Shown here piece by piece: positions 17,734 to 26,126 of a stretch of DNA of 64,000 nucleotides; positions within the stretch are counted from its first letter, which is position 1; every line of letters begins with the position of its first letter. This stretch comes from Candidatus Eremiobacterota bacterium (GTDB lineage Bacteria; Vulcanimicrobiota; CADAWZ01; Ess09-12): positions 210,235 to 274,234 of the forward strand of contig JAVHLM010000007.1 of the NCBI GenBank assembly GCA_031082125.1, read 5' to 3'. The notes beneath the pieces are model-generated. The model worked only from the letters and a program-made list of their open reading frames with translations. It was not told where the DNA came from and did not search any database. The translations under genes and the position numbers were made by a program.

Positions 17734-18717
17734 ATGAAACCTATCGCTTATATCTGCCTCGTACTGATTGCGCTTGGAGTGAGGGCGGCGGAGCCGGTCT
17801 TTTCCGAAGGTGACGGGGCGGCGGCCTGGGTGTTGGAGATCAGTGGGAGCGCCCATGCGTCGAGGCAGACGCCTTCACAGGGGAGCAGCCTCTCGGTGGG
17901 GAGCCCCCTCAGCAGGGGAGACCTCGTGGAGACTGACAGTGACAGCACTATAAGAATACTCTATCCTGACGGCGGCGTAGTGACCGTGGGAAAGGGAAAG
18001 AGCCACAGGGTGGGCGCAGGTGAGGAGCGCTCGTATACCTTCGGGAAGAGCTTTGTCAACCTCTGCACCCTGCTGGTGGAAAAAATCCAGGGCAGGGGAA
18101 AGGCCTCCGACGTCAACGCCATGTCCAGGCCCATGGGTGCCACAAGGGGGGATCCCGCATCGGTGGTGCTCTGGTCCCCCAGGGATTCACGGATCCTTGA
18201 GACGGAGCCGTCATTCAGGTGGAGCGGGAGTGACAGCGAGAGCTACACGTTCAGGCTCTGGTCGGCCCAGAGCCAGGAGAAACGCGGCTCCCTTCTCAAG
18301 GAAGTGAAGAATGTGAAGGGAAACACCATAGACTATGACGTGGCTACATTTCCCCGTCTTCGCCGCGGCGCCTTCTATATGTGGTCAGTAACGGGAGAGC
18401 AGGGGAAAAAACAGCCCCCTCCCGTGTGGTTCTCGCCCGTGGCCTATGATGAAAGGGTCATGATAGACGAGGACATCGAGGGCCTTATGGAGGCTTTCCC
18501 CAAGGCAGACAATAAAAAAGCAGGCCAGCCGCCAGGTGACGACGGAGTGCGGCACCTTCTCCTGGGAGTCTATTACGAGAAGAGAGGGCTTTTCAACAAT
18601 GCCCTGATCGAGTATAAATGGCTCATGGATCACGCGGTGAAAAATGATGCCTACGTGAAAATGTACGGCACTGTTCTCTACAAGATGGGCTTCCCGGAAC
18701 AGAAGCCGACGGAGTGA
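17734..18717 (+). CDS. Secreted FecR-domain protein
   Basis: This 327-residue protein has a Sec signal peptide (MKPIAYICLVLIALGVRAAE). A FecR-type beta domain at about 35-125 includes GSPLSRGDLVETDSDSTIRI and YPDGGVVTVGKGKSHRVG. It is followed by a region resembling extracellular beta domains (FRWSGSDSESYTFRLW) and a C-terminal TPR-like helix pair (LLGVYYEKRGLFNNALIEYK). AGGAGGGG at 17719-17726 decides the ATG at 17734, although the frame is open back to 17548. No FecI sigma factor or FecA receptor is nearby, so a structural or sensing role at the cell surface is more likely than classical iron signalling. Confidence 0.85.
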   Translation: MKPIAYICLVLIALGVRAAEPVFSEGDGAAAWVLEISGSAHASRQTPSQGSSLSVGSPLSRGDLVETDSDSTIRILYPDGGVVTVGKGKSHRVGAGEERSYTFGKSFVNLCTLLVEKIQGRGKASDVNAMSRPMGATRGDPASVVLWSPRDSRILETEPSFRWSGSDSESYTFRLWSAQSQEKRGSLLKEVKNVKGNTIDYDVATFPRLRRGAFYMWSVTGEQGKKQPPPVWFSPVAYDERVMIDEDIEGLMEAFPKADNKKAGQPPGDDGVRHLLLGVYYEKRGLFNNALIEYKWLMDHAVKNDAYVKMYGTVLYKMGFPEQKPTE

Positions 18718-18772
18718 TTCCTTCAGGCATGGCAAAGAAAAAAGAGAGCAGAATGAGCCTCACCGCCATAGT

Positions 18773-20209
18773 TCAGATCTCGCCGGGCCATTTCGCGATG
18801 GTGCCGACGATGCGGTCTTCCAGGTCTTTGTAGAATCCCTGGGAAAGCTTGTGGTTGTTGGAGATGATTGAGAATACCACGACCTGGCCGTAGGCGGTCC
18901 ACACGTACCCCGAGAGCGATGAGTTCTCATTGATGGTCCCCGTTTTTGCAAAGACCTTGGACCCGGAGAGCCTGTATTTCATCGTGCCGTCAACGCCGGC
19001 CTGGGGCAGGGTGGCGATAAACTTCTTTCCATGGGGATGGAAATACATGTAGTCAAGGACCCCCACGAGCTGCCTGGTAGTGACCCTGTTGAAATTTGAG
19101 AGGCCCGAGCCGTCGGCCATCTTGAGCCCTTCCTTGTCAACACCCGCCTTATCCATAAGATCCCTGATGACGTCTTCGGAGTTTTTGAGAGTGCCTTTCC
19201 CCTTCACCTCGGCGCCCAGGGTGCGGAAGACCTGCTGGGCCAGGAAATTGTCACTCTCCTTGTTGAGCTGCTTCACTATTTCGAAGAGCTTCGGCGACTC
19301 ATGCGAGCAGAGGGGAAGGAACCCGCGGTAGGAGTACTTGACTGGCTTTGGCTCTATAAGCTTTACCTTCCCCGAGACATAAATGCCGTGGTCCTTCAGT
19401 ATCTTCCCGAAGGCCGCCGTCGTGAAGAGGGGCGGGTTGTGCACCGTGATGGTGGCGCCTCCCGGCGCTCCGTACCCCACGGTGCCGGTGATGAGGACCC
19501 TGTTGGTGCCGGATTCGCGTTTTACCTCGACTTCAGTGTATCCCCCCGTTGAAGTCTTGTTCACAATCTCTATGGCGGGGCACTCAGGGAAGAGGGTCAC
19601 CTTGCCGGGCTGCACCAGGACCTCCATGAGATTGGCATTGAGGGAGAGCCCCCCGCATTCGGCGGCGTAGTCATCGAGGATGTACCTTGTCTTCCAGCCC
19701 TTGCCGATGAACTCCCTGTCAAAGACAGAGTCATCGCCCACAAGGTCCCCCTCGACTCTTCTCAGGCCCAGGGCGAAGAGGCGCTGGGCAAAATCCTCAA
19801 GGACCGCCGTGGGGGTTTCCGTAAAAGGCATGCCGAAGGTGGGATCGCCGCTCCCCACCAGGTAGAGAGAAGTTTCAATTATTCCCCTTGAAGGATCGAT
19901 GGGTCCGCCATAGAGGGTGGTTTTGTACCGGTAGTCGGGCCCCAGGCAGGCAAAAGCCGCTGCCGAGGTGAGGACCTTGAGGTTTGACGAGGGCACGAGG
20001 GGGATATCGGCATTTTTGGCATAGACTATCTCGCCGCTTTTCAGGACCTTGACAAAGACTCCCACCGAGGCTGACTGGCAGCACTGGCTCTCCTTCACGA
20101 GCCTTTCAATGGTACGGGAGAGATCCCAGAGGGATTTCTGGGCATGAGCAGGCGAGGGGAGGAGTATGAAGAGCGCAAGGAGAATAAGTATGGAGTTAGG
20201 GCGCTTCAC
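18773..20209 (-). CDS. dacB: D-alanyl-D-alanine carboxypeptidase / PBP4 (class C)
   Basis: This is a periplasmic peptidoglycan DD-carboxypeptidase/endopeptidase of the peptidase S13 family. The 478-residue product has a signal peptide (residues 1-23, ending SPAHA), the active-site SxxK as S75-N-L-K78, the SxN motif in KESDNFLAQQ, and KTG at 422-424. The long insertion between SxxK and SxN is characteristic of PBP4. It is convergent with the FecR gene and divergent from the 20262/20510 genes. The gene symbol follows the E. coli homologue family. Confidence 0.93.
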   Translation of the reverse strand: MKRPNSILILLALFILLPSPAHAQKSLWDLSRTIERLVKESQCCQSASVGVFVKVLKSGEIVYAKNADIPLVPSSNLKVLTSAAAFACLGPDYRYKTTLYGGPIDPSRGIIETSLYLVGSGDPTFGMPFTETPTAVLEDFAQRLFALGLRRVEGDLVGDDSVFDREFIGKGWKTRYILDDYAAECGGLSLNANLMEVLVQPGKVTLFPECPAIEIVNKTSTGGYTEVEVKRESGTNRVLITGTVGYGAPGGATITVHNPPLFTTAAFGKILKDHGIYVSGKVKLIEPKPVKYSYRGFLPLCSHESPKLFEIVKQLNKESDNFLAQQVFRTLGAEVKGKGTLKNSEDVIRDLMDKAGVDKEGLKMADGSGLSNFNRVTTRQLVGVLDYMYFHPHGKKFIATLPQAGVDGTMKYRLSGSKVFAKTGTINENSSLSGYVWTAYGQVVVFSIISNNHKLSQGFYKDLEDRIVGTIAKWPGEI

Positions 20210-20261
20210 GCTTCACCTCAGGTAGTGCGGCACTGTAAACCCTGGACGGGATGACAAGACA

Positions 20262-20504
20262 ATGACATCTGGTAGAAAAATTCTTTTCCTTGCCGAGAAA
20301 TCCTTTCTCCTTCTCAGGAAAAAAGAGATTCCCCTCCCTGATTTTGAAAGGCTCCTTCCCGGAGGGAGAGAGGTCGCAAGCCTGCTGGTGGACCTCCGCA
20401 GTCCCATGCTTATAGCAGATTCCAGGGAACTTGTGAAAGAGGCCCTTTTCACATGGAAAAAGCTTTTCCTTGTCAAGGAGAGCGACGGCCGCCATCAGCG
20501 CTGA
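20262..20504 (+). CDS. Small ORF of unknown function before a glycosyltransferase
   Basis: This 80-residue ORF begins MTSGRKILFLAEKSFLLLRK and contains REVASLLVDLRSPMLIADSR. It has a protein-like composition and ends six bases before the glycosyltransferase start, as an operon partner would. It lacks a good Shine-Dalgarno at ATG 20262, and an alternative ORF exists on the other strand. No family is recognised. The rest of the 20210-20509 gap shows no clear promoter or hairpin. Confidence 0.4.
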   Translation: MTSGRKILFLAEKSFLLLRKKEIPLPDFERLLPGGREVASLLVDLRSPMLIADSRELVKEALFTWKKLFLVKESDGRHQR

Positions 20505-20509
20505 ATCCC

Positions 20510-21649
20510 ATGGAGCCATGGAACACCCTCCACGTGACAACCATAGGCATCACGGCTTACTGCTTTCTCCGGTCCTGGTTCTCTTATCTTACTTCATCAG
20601 GCCACAAGGTATCCCTGGCCTGCACCGCCACCGAGTTCATCGCGGAGCTCGAGGCTACAGGCGCTCGTGTGATAAACGTGCCGATGGAGCGGTCAGCCCA
20701 TCCCCTTAAGGATTTTGTGTCGCTTGGAAACCTATACCGCCTCATGCGGAAGGGCTCCTTTGATTCAGTCCACACGCACACCACCAAGGCAGGCTTCCTG
20801 GGGAGGCTTGCCGCCAGGCTTGCCGGCGTGCCCCTTGTGCTCCATACCATCCATGATCTTCCCAGCAACTCAGCAAAGAACCCGATCCTCAGGCACTTTT
20901 ACAATGGGCTTGAAAGAATAGCCGCCTCCTGGTGCGATCATATAGTGACAGTCTCCTACGCTAACCTTGAAGACATCAGGAAATGGAAGATTGCGCCCCT
21001 CCACAAGGTCACCGTGATAAGGGAGGGAATAGAGCTTGAGAACTACCGTATGGCAGTGGACAGGGCGGCCAAGAGAAAAGAGCTGGGAATTCCAGAGGGA
21101 GCGGCCATCGTGGGGACCGTTGCGAGGCTCGAAGCAGCCAAGGGCCATCAGTATCTCCTCCAGGCAGTCCCGGAGATCCTGAAGCAGGCGCCTGAAACTT
21201 TTTTTGTCCTTGTCGGGCGGGGCCACCTGCGGGAAAAGCTTGAGCGCCAGGCCCAGGAGCTGGGCATTTCTTCAAGGGTCCTCTTTACCGGCTTCCGCGA
21301 GGATATGCTCGAGATAATGAGCACTTTTGATCTTTTTATGCTTCCCTCGCTCTGGGAAGGCCTGGGTATTGTCCTTCTCGAGGCAATGGCCTTTAAGATT
21401 CCCGTGGTGGCCAGCAGAGTGGGAGGCATCACCGATGTGGTCATCGACGGTGAGACAGGGTTTCTTGTGCCGCCACGTGACGAGCGATCCCTTGCAGAGT
21501 CTGCCCTGAGGCTTCTCATGGACCCGGAAAAGGGGAGATTGATGGGTGAAAAAGGATACCTGCGCGTGGCAGAGGAATTTCAGGAGAGAGTGGCCAATGA
21601 GAGGATGATGGAACTTTACGCCCGCCTCATGAAAGAGAAAAGAGGCTGA
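20510..21649 (+). CDS. GT4-family (GT-B) glycosyltransferase
   Basis: This 379-residue retaining glycosyltransferase probably acts in cell-surface polysaccharide or glycolipid synthesis. The N-terminal domain has HTHTTKAGFLGRLAARLAG and VLHTIHDLP. The C-terminal domain has GTVARLEAAKGHQYLLQA, LFTGFREDMLEIMSTFDLF and the E-x7-E-like segment in PSLWEGLGIVLLEAMA, followed by VASRVGGITDVVIDGETGFLV. The ATG at 20510 (MEPWNTLHV) is chosen over an upstream ATG at 20453 that would overlap the small ORF. Donor and acceptor are unknown. Confidence 0.9.
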   Translation: MEPWNTLHVTTIGITAYCFLRSWFSYLTSSGHKVSLACTATEFIAELEATGARVINVPMERSAHPLKDFVSLGNLYRLMRKGSFDSVHTHTTKAGFLGRLAARLAGVPLVLHTIHDLPSNSAKNPILRHFYNGLERIAASWCDHIVTVSYANLEDIRKWKIAPLHKVTVIREGIELENYRMAVDRAAKRKELGIPEGAAIVGTVARLEAAKGHQYLLQAVPEILKQAPETFFVLVGRGHLREKLERQAQELGISSRVLFTGFREDMLEIMSTFDLFMLPSLWEGLGIVLLEAMAFKIPVVASRVGGITDVVIDGETGFLVPPRDERSLAESALRLLMDPEKGRLMGEKGYLRVAEEFQERVANERMMELYARLMKEKRG

Positions 21650-21710
21650 TCCGGACGGTTTAAAGGTTACCCCAGGATTTTATATTATCATTATGAGTGG
21701 AGGATCTTTT

Positions 21711-23579
21711 ATGGTAACGAACACCGACATGCTTGTGAAAAAAATGGGAGAGAAAAACTTCGCCAAGCTCAAGGCCCTGGAAAATGACCATGCCATTGAA
21801 TTCGTGGCAAAATACGTTGAGCTCTGCGAGCCTGACGCAGTATTTTTCAACGATGACTCGCCTGAGGATGTGCAGAAACTGAGAGATGACGCCATTGCCC
21901 ACGGCGAGGAGCGGAAAATAGGGCTTCCCGGCCAGACAGCCCATAATGACGGCTACTATGACCAGGCCCGCGACAAGAACAACACAAAGTATCTTCTTCC
22001 CAAAGGCGTTGACCTCGGCCCCCATATCCTTGCCACAGAGCGTGAGGAAGGGCACAGGGAGATCCATGAGATCCTCAGGGGTATCATGAAGGGCGCCACC
22101 ATGTATGTGCGCTGCCACTCCCTGGGCCCCGTGAACTCGGAGTTCTCCATCAGCGCCCTGCAGATTACCGACTCGGCCTATGTGGCCCACAGCGAGGACA
22201 TCCTTTACCGTGGCGGCTACGAGCAGTTCAAGAAGCTCCGGGGCTCCAACGAATTCTTCAGGTTTATTCACAGCCAGGGTGAGCTTGCAGGCGCCGTGTG
22301 CAAGAACCTGGACAAGCGGAGAATCTACATGGATCTCACCAACAACACGGTTTACAGCACCAACACCCAGTATGGCGGCAACTCAATAGGCCTCAAGAAG
22401 CTCGCGATGCGCCTTGCCATCCAGAAGGCCAACAAGAGCGACTGGCTCACCGAGCACATGCTTATTATGGGAGTCCATGGACCTGGAGGCAGGGTGACCT
22501 ATTTCACCGGCGCTTTCCCCAGCGCCTGCGGGAAGACCTCTACCGCCATGCTTCCCGGCGAGACCATCATCGGCGACGATATCGCCTACATCAGGGCAGC
22601 TGATGGCGTGATGAAGACCGTGAACGTCGAGAAGGGCATATTCGGCATCATCCAGGACGTGAACGCCAAGGACGATCCCCTCATATGGAAGGTGCTCACG
22701 ACGCCAGGTGAGGCTATCTTTGTGAACGTGCTGATAGACGACGAGGGCACGCCCCACTGGCTTGGCAAGGGCACGCCTCCCCCGCAGCACGGCGTGAACC
22801 ATCACGGTGAATGGACGCCCGGGACCAAGGACAAGGACGGCAAGACCGTGGACATCTCGAACAAGAACGCCCGCTATACCATCCCTCTTGCCAGGCTCGG
22901 GAATATCGACAGGATGGCCGACAGCCCCGAGGGAGTCCCCGTGGGGGGAATCATCTACGGCGGCAGGGACTCTGATACGACAGTCCCCGTAGAGCAGACC
23001 TTCGACTGGAACCACGGCATCATCACCAAGGGCGCCTCTCTGGAATCAGAGACGACGGCGGCAACGCTGGGCAAGGAGGGCGTCCGCCTCTTCAACCCCA
23101 TGTCGAACCTGGAGTTCCTCGCCGTGGATCTTGGGACGTACCTGAAAAACAACCTGGACTTCGGCAAGAAGCTCAAAAATCCACCTTTGATTTTCGGGGT
23201 GAACTACTTCCTGAAGAACAAGGAAGGCAAGTACCACAATACCATGGATGACAAGAGGATCTGGGTGAAATGGATGGAGCTCCGCGTCCACGGCGATGTC
23301 GAGGTCATAAAGACCCCAACGGGCCATATCCCGAAATATGCCGACCTCCAGCGCCTCTTCAAGGAAGTCCTCAAGAGGGAGTACACAGAGGCCGAGTACG
23401 AGGAGCAGTTTACTGTTCGGATTCCCGAGCTCCTTGCGAAAATAGACCGCATAGAGAAGGAATACAACAAGGAAAAGAATATCCCGCCGGTGCTCTTCGA
23501 CGTGCTTGAGGCCCAGAAAAAGCGCCTCCACGAGGCCAGGGAAAAGAAAGGCGACTACATAAAGCCTTCACAGCTATAA
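21711..23579 (+). CDS. pckG: Phosphoenolpyruvate carboxykinase (GTP)
   Basis: It converts oxaloacetate and GTP to phosphoenolpyruvate, GDP and CO2, linking the TCA cycle to gluconeogenesis. The 622-residue product has the GTP-class signature FTGAFPSACGKTSTAML (P-loop with the reactive cysteine, about residues 265-280), then GDDIAYI and the WNHGIITKGASLESETTAA region. GGAGG at 21699-21703 decides ATG 21711 over ATG 21693. The leader TATATTAT at 21681-21688 may be a -10 element. A strong terminator follows at 23597-23636. Confidence 0.96.
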   Translation: MVTNTDMLVKKMGEKNFAKLKALENDHAIEFVAKYVELCEPDAVFFNDDSPEDVQKLRDDAIAHGEERKIGLPGQTAHNDGYYDQARDKNNTKYLLPKGVDLGPHILATEREEGHREIHEILRGIMKGATMYVRCHSLGPVNSEFSISALQITDSAYVAHSEDILYRGGYEQFKKLRGSNEFFRFIHSQGELAGAVCKNLDKRRIYMDLTNNTVYSTNTQYGGNSIGLKKLAMRLAIQKANKSDWLTEHMLIMGVHGPGGRVTYFTGAFPSACGKTSTAMLPGETIIGDDIAYIRAADGVMKTVNVEKGIFGIIQDVNAKDDPLIWKVLTTPGEAIFVNVLIDDEGTPHWLGKGTPPPQHGVNHHGEWTPGTKDKDGKTVDISNKNARYTIPLARLGNIDRMADSPEGVPVGGIIYGGRDSDTTVPVEQTFDWNHGIITKGASLESETTAATLGKEGVRLFNPMSNLEFLAVDLGTYLKNNLDFGKKLKNPPLIFGVNYFLKNKEGKYHNTMDDKRIWVKWMELRVHGDVEVIKTPTGHIPKYADLQRLFKEVLKREYTEAEYEEQFTVRIPELLAKIDRIEKEYNKEKNIPPVLFDVLEAQKKRLHEAREKKGDYIKPSQL

Positions 23580-23596
23580 CCTGAAGCGATATTTGT

Positions 23597-23636
23597 GAAG
23601 TCCAGGGGGGATTCTCCTCTGGACTTCTATTTTTTC
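23597..23636 (+). terminator. Rho-independent terminator of pckG
   Basis: GAAGTCCAGGGG (23597-23608) pairs with CCTCTGGACTTC (23616-23627) with one G-U pair, followed by TATTTTTT. It lies between convergent pckG and the ATP-grasp gene, and its right arm touches the stop codon of the latter. The stem-loop sequence also resembles the left arm of the palindrome at 27403-27512. Confidence 0.9.
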
Positions 23637-24619
23637 CTCCAGCTCTCGATGCCTCCCTCCAGCAGGGATGTCATGAAGAGGGCGTCGTCATACCTGAGCA
23701 TATAATGATCAGGCGTGAAGTTCCCGATCTCTGCCACAACTTCCTCTCCCCTGGCCATCCTTATCAGCATTCCGGGCGTATCGGCCCCTGCGGCTATGCT
23801 GGCGGGAAGTCCCCCTCCCACGCGGGGATTCACCTCGAAGAACCAGGGCACGCCCTCATGCATCAGGCACTGCATGGTGGCAGGCCCCGTGGTGCCGAGA
23901 TGCGCCGCCAGGCGCATCGCCTCTTCGATGATAACAGGGCTCTTCTCGGTGCGGGAGCGGGTGACCTCGCCGGCGCGGACTTCAAGCCTCTCCCTTGGCA
24001 CAATGCTTACGACGCGGCCTTTGAAATCGGAGAGCACGTCGATGGTAAACTCCCTCCCCCCGAGGTGCTCCTGCACGATAAGATCAGGATATTTTTGCGT
24101 GATGAAGCGGAGTTCCTCGCGGTCCTCAATGGTGAAGGTGTTGACGGAGGCGAAGCCGTAGCGGGGCTTCACGAACACAGGGAATGCAAGCTCCTCCCTC
24201 TCGGCGTCGCGCCCCAGGACAGTGCGGGGAGTGGGGATTTTTTTCGAGCTGAGGGACTGGTAGAAACGGTACTTGTCGATGCATGTGTTCACGGCCTCCG
24301 GCGGCGAAATGGCGACACGGGCCCCGAGGGAGAGCTCTATCTCCATTCTGAGCTTCGCATAGACAGGAAGCTCAGGATCAATGGTCGGCACGATGAGGCC
24401 GATCTGCTCGCTCTCGATGATCCTGAAGAGGGCAGCAGCGAAGCCGCTGTCGTTGACGCGGGGAACGATGTAGCCCCTGTGGGCCGCATACAGCGCCGGG
24501 GAAGTGCTTGAGATATCGATTGCGATTACAGAGCCTTCCTCGCGGAGCCTCTCGAGGGACTCGATGAAAGCCCTCACAAGGGCCACCCTCCGCCCTGCCG
24601 ATGAAATGAGCACGTTCAT
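23627..24619 (-). CDS. ATP-grasp enzyme (CarB/PylC-like fold), unknown substrate
   Basis: This 330-residue protein has an N-terminal pre-ATP-grasp domain (MNVLISSAGRRVALVRAFIE) and an ATP-grasp domain with FPVFVKPRYGFASVNTF, VQEHLGGREFTIDVL and the metal-binding FFEVNPRVGGG. Such enzymes ligate a carboxylate to an amine or thiol via acyl phosphate. The substrate cannot be inferred here. GGGAGG just upstream fixes the start, and the longer open frame to 24946 is rejected. It is divergent from lysC across a short control region. Confidence 0.88.
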   Translation of the reverse strand: MNVLISSAGRRVALVRAFIESLERLREEGSVIAIDISSTSPALYAAHRGYIVPRVNDSGFAAALFRIIESEQIGLIVPTIDPELPVYAKLRMEIELSLGARVAISPPEAVNTCIDKYRFYQSLSSKKIPTPRTVLGRDAEREELAFPVFVKPRYGFASVNTFTIEDREELRFITQKYPDLIVQEHLGGREFTIDVLSDFKGRVVSIVPRERLEVRAGEVTRSRTEKSPVIIEEAMRLAAHLGTTGPATMQCLMHEGVPWFFEVNPRVGGGLPASIAAGADTPGMLIRMARGEEVVAEIGNFTPDHYMLRYDDALFMTSLLEGGIESWRKK

Positions 24620-24637
24620 GGCGCACCTCCCTTGTTT

Positions 24638-24695
24638 CAATGTTCTGAAAGCCCGGTGCCATATCCTCCCGCCACGGCGCCAGAGAGGAACATTG
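24638..24695. repeat. Inverted repeat in the divergent ATP-grasp/lysC control region
   Basis: CAATGTTC (24638-24645) and GAACATTG (24688-24695) form perfect 8-bp inverted arms 42 bases apart. Between them, GGTGCC and GGCGCC form a partial inner pair. The element lies in the 127-base region between divergent starts and could be an operator or an mRNA leader structure. Only the symmetry is seen. Confidence 0.4.
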
Positions 24696-24746
24696 GAAGA
24701 AAAAGAGAAAAAGCTCTTATTACCACCGCAAGGAAAGGGTGCTGCC

Positions 24747-26126
24747 ATGCTCAAAGTCATGAAGTTCGGAGGGTCAAGCCTCGACGACGCAAAAAGCCTG
24801 AACGACATAAAGAACATAATCTCAGCCGAGGAAGGGAGCAAGGCAATTGTGCTCTCGGCTCTCAAGGGCATCACAAGAGAGCTCACGGAGGCCCTGGACC
24901 GTGTCCTCAAGGATGAGAAAGAGATAGACCCCGTGATAAACAGCATCTCCTCCCGGCATTACACAGTGATACGGGGAGCGGTCACGTCACCAAGGATTCT
25001 CTCTGAGACCATGGAAAAAACGTCGTATCTGCTCAGGCACCTGGAGAGGCTCTTCTATGGCATCGCCTACACAAGCGAGCTCACGCCCCGGACACGGGAC
25101 ATGGTCCTGAGCTATGGAGAGCGCTTTTCCGTGAGGATCATGGAGGGCGTGTTCCTCTCAGGCGGCATCCAGGCAAAAGCCCTCGATGCCGACGATCTCG
25201 GCATAATCACCGACGGCGAGTATGGGAACGCCACGGCTGATCTCAAAGAAACGGGGAGGCATATCAGAAAAAAGCTTCTCAAGATAATTGACGAGGGAGC
25301 CATTCCGCTGGTGACGGGATTCTTCGGCAGAACGCCCCAGGGCCACACGACTCTTTTCGGCTTCGGGGGCAGTGATTACTCGGCGGCCATAGTGGCCCAT
25401 GCCCTCGATGCCGATGTGATAGAGGTGTGGAAGGACGTGGACGGCTTCATGAGCGCCCAGCCTTCACTTGTGCCGGAAGCCCACCTCATTGACAGGCTCT
25501 CCTACGAGGAGGCGGCAGAGCTCGCCTATTTCGGCGCCAAGATTCTTCATCCCAGGATAGTGGGGCCTGCCGAGCTGAAGAACATCCCCATAAGGATCAA
25601 GAACACGCTCAAGGCTTCGGAGAAGGAGACGGTCATCTGGAAAGAGGGCTATGAGAGCGGCGACATCATCAAGAGCGTCACCTACAGCCGTGAAATCGGG
25701 GTTCTGAGGGTGTGGGGCGGGGGAGTGGGCTACAAGCCCGGCGTGATGAAGGACCTTGTGACGGCCATTGCGTCCATCGGGGTGAACATCAAGTCGGTCA
25801 TCACGGCACAGACCTGCATCAACATACTGCTGGAGCAGCATGACCTTGATGCCTGCTATCAGGCTCTCAGGGAAGTAAAGAGCACCTCCGTCGAGGATAT
25901 AGAAAAGGCAAATGATCTCGCCCTTGTGGGCGTCGTAGGCGAGGGACTTGCCACCACCGAGGGGCTTGCCGCAAGGGTCTTCACCTCCGTCGCGAGAAAG
26001 GGCATCAATGTGGAGATGATCTCTTTCGGCGCCCGCGTGGCCTTTTATCTCCTCGTGAAGGAGAACCTGCTGGAGGAGACGATCAGGGCCATTCATAACG
26101 AGTTTTTCAACAAGCTTATCGCATGA
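24747..26126 (+). CDS. lysC: Aspartate kinase
   Basis: It phosphorylates L-aspartate, the first step toward lysine, diaminopimelate, methionine and threonine. The 459-residue product has KFGGSS at residues 5-10, a GFGGSDYSAAIVAHALDAD segment and WKDVDGF in the kinase domain, and two ACT regulatory domains from about residue 310 (VMKDLVTAIASIGVNIKSV, FTSVARKGINVEMISFG). The single-domain form is not fused to homoserine dehydrogenase. The frame is open upstream to 24504, but ATG 24747 gives the family start. Its stop overlaps the next gene by four bases. Confidence 0.95.
   Translation: MLKVMKFGGSSLDDAKSLNDIKNIISAEEGSKAIVLSALKGITRELTEALDRVLKDEKEIDPVINSISSRHYTVIRGAVTSPRILSETMEKTSYLLRHLERLFYGIAYTSELTPRTRDMVLSYGERFSVRIMEGVFLSGGIQAKALDADDLGIITDGEYGNATADLKETGRHIRKKLLKIIDEGAIPLVTGFFGRTPQGHTTLFGFGGSDYSAAIVAHALDADVIEVWKDVDGFMSAQPSLVPEAHLIDRLSYEEAAELAYFGAKILHPRIVGPAELKNIPIRIKNTLKASEKETVIWKEGYESGDIIKSVTYSREIGVLRVWGGGVGYKPGVMKDLVTAIASIGVNIKSVITAQTCINILLEQHDLDACYQALREVKSTSVEDIEKANDLALVGVVGEGLATTEGLAARVFTSVARKGINVEMISFGARVAFYLLVKENLLEETIRAIHNEFFNKLIA

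Noticed and set aside
24504..24746. Upstream extension of lysC
   Set aside because: It crosses the divergent ATP-grasp start. ATG 24747 gives the standard MLKVMKFGGSS start.
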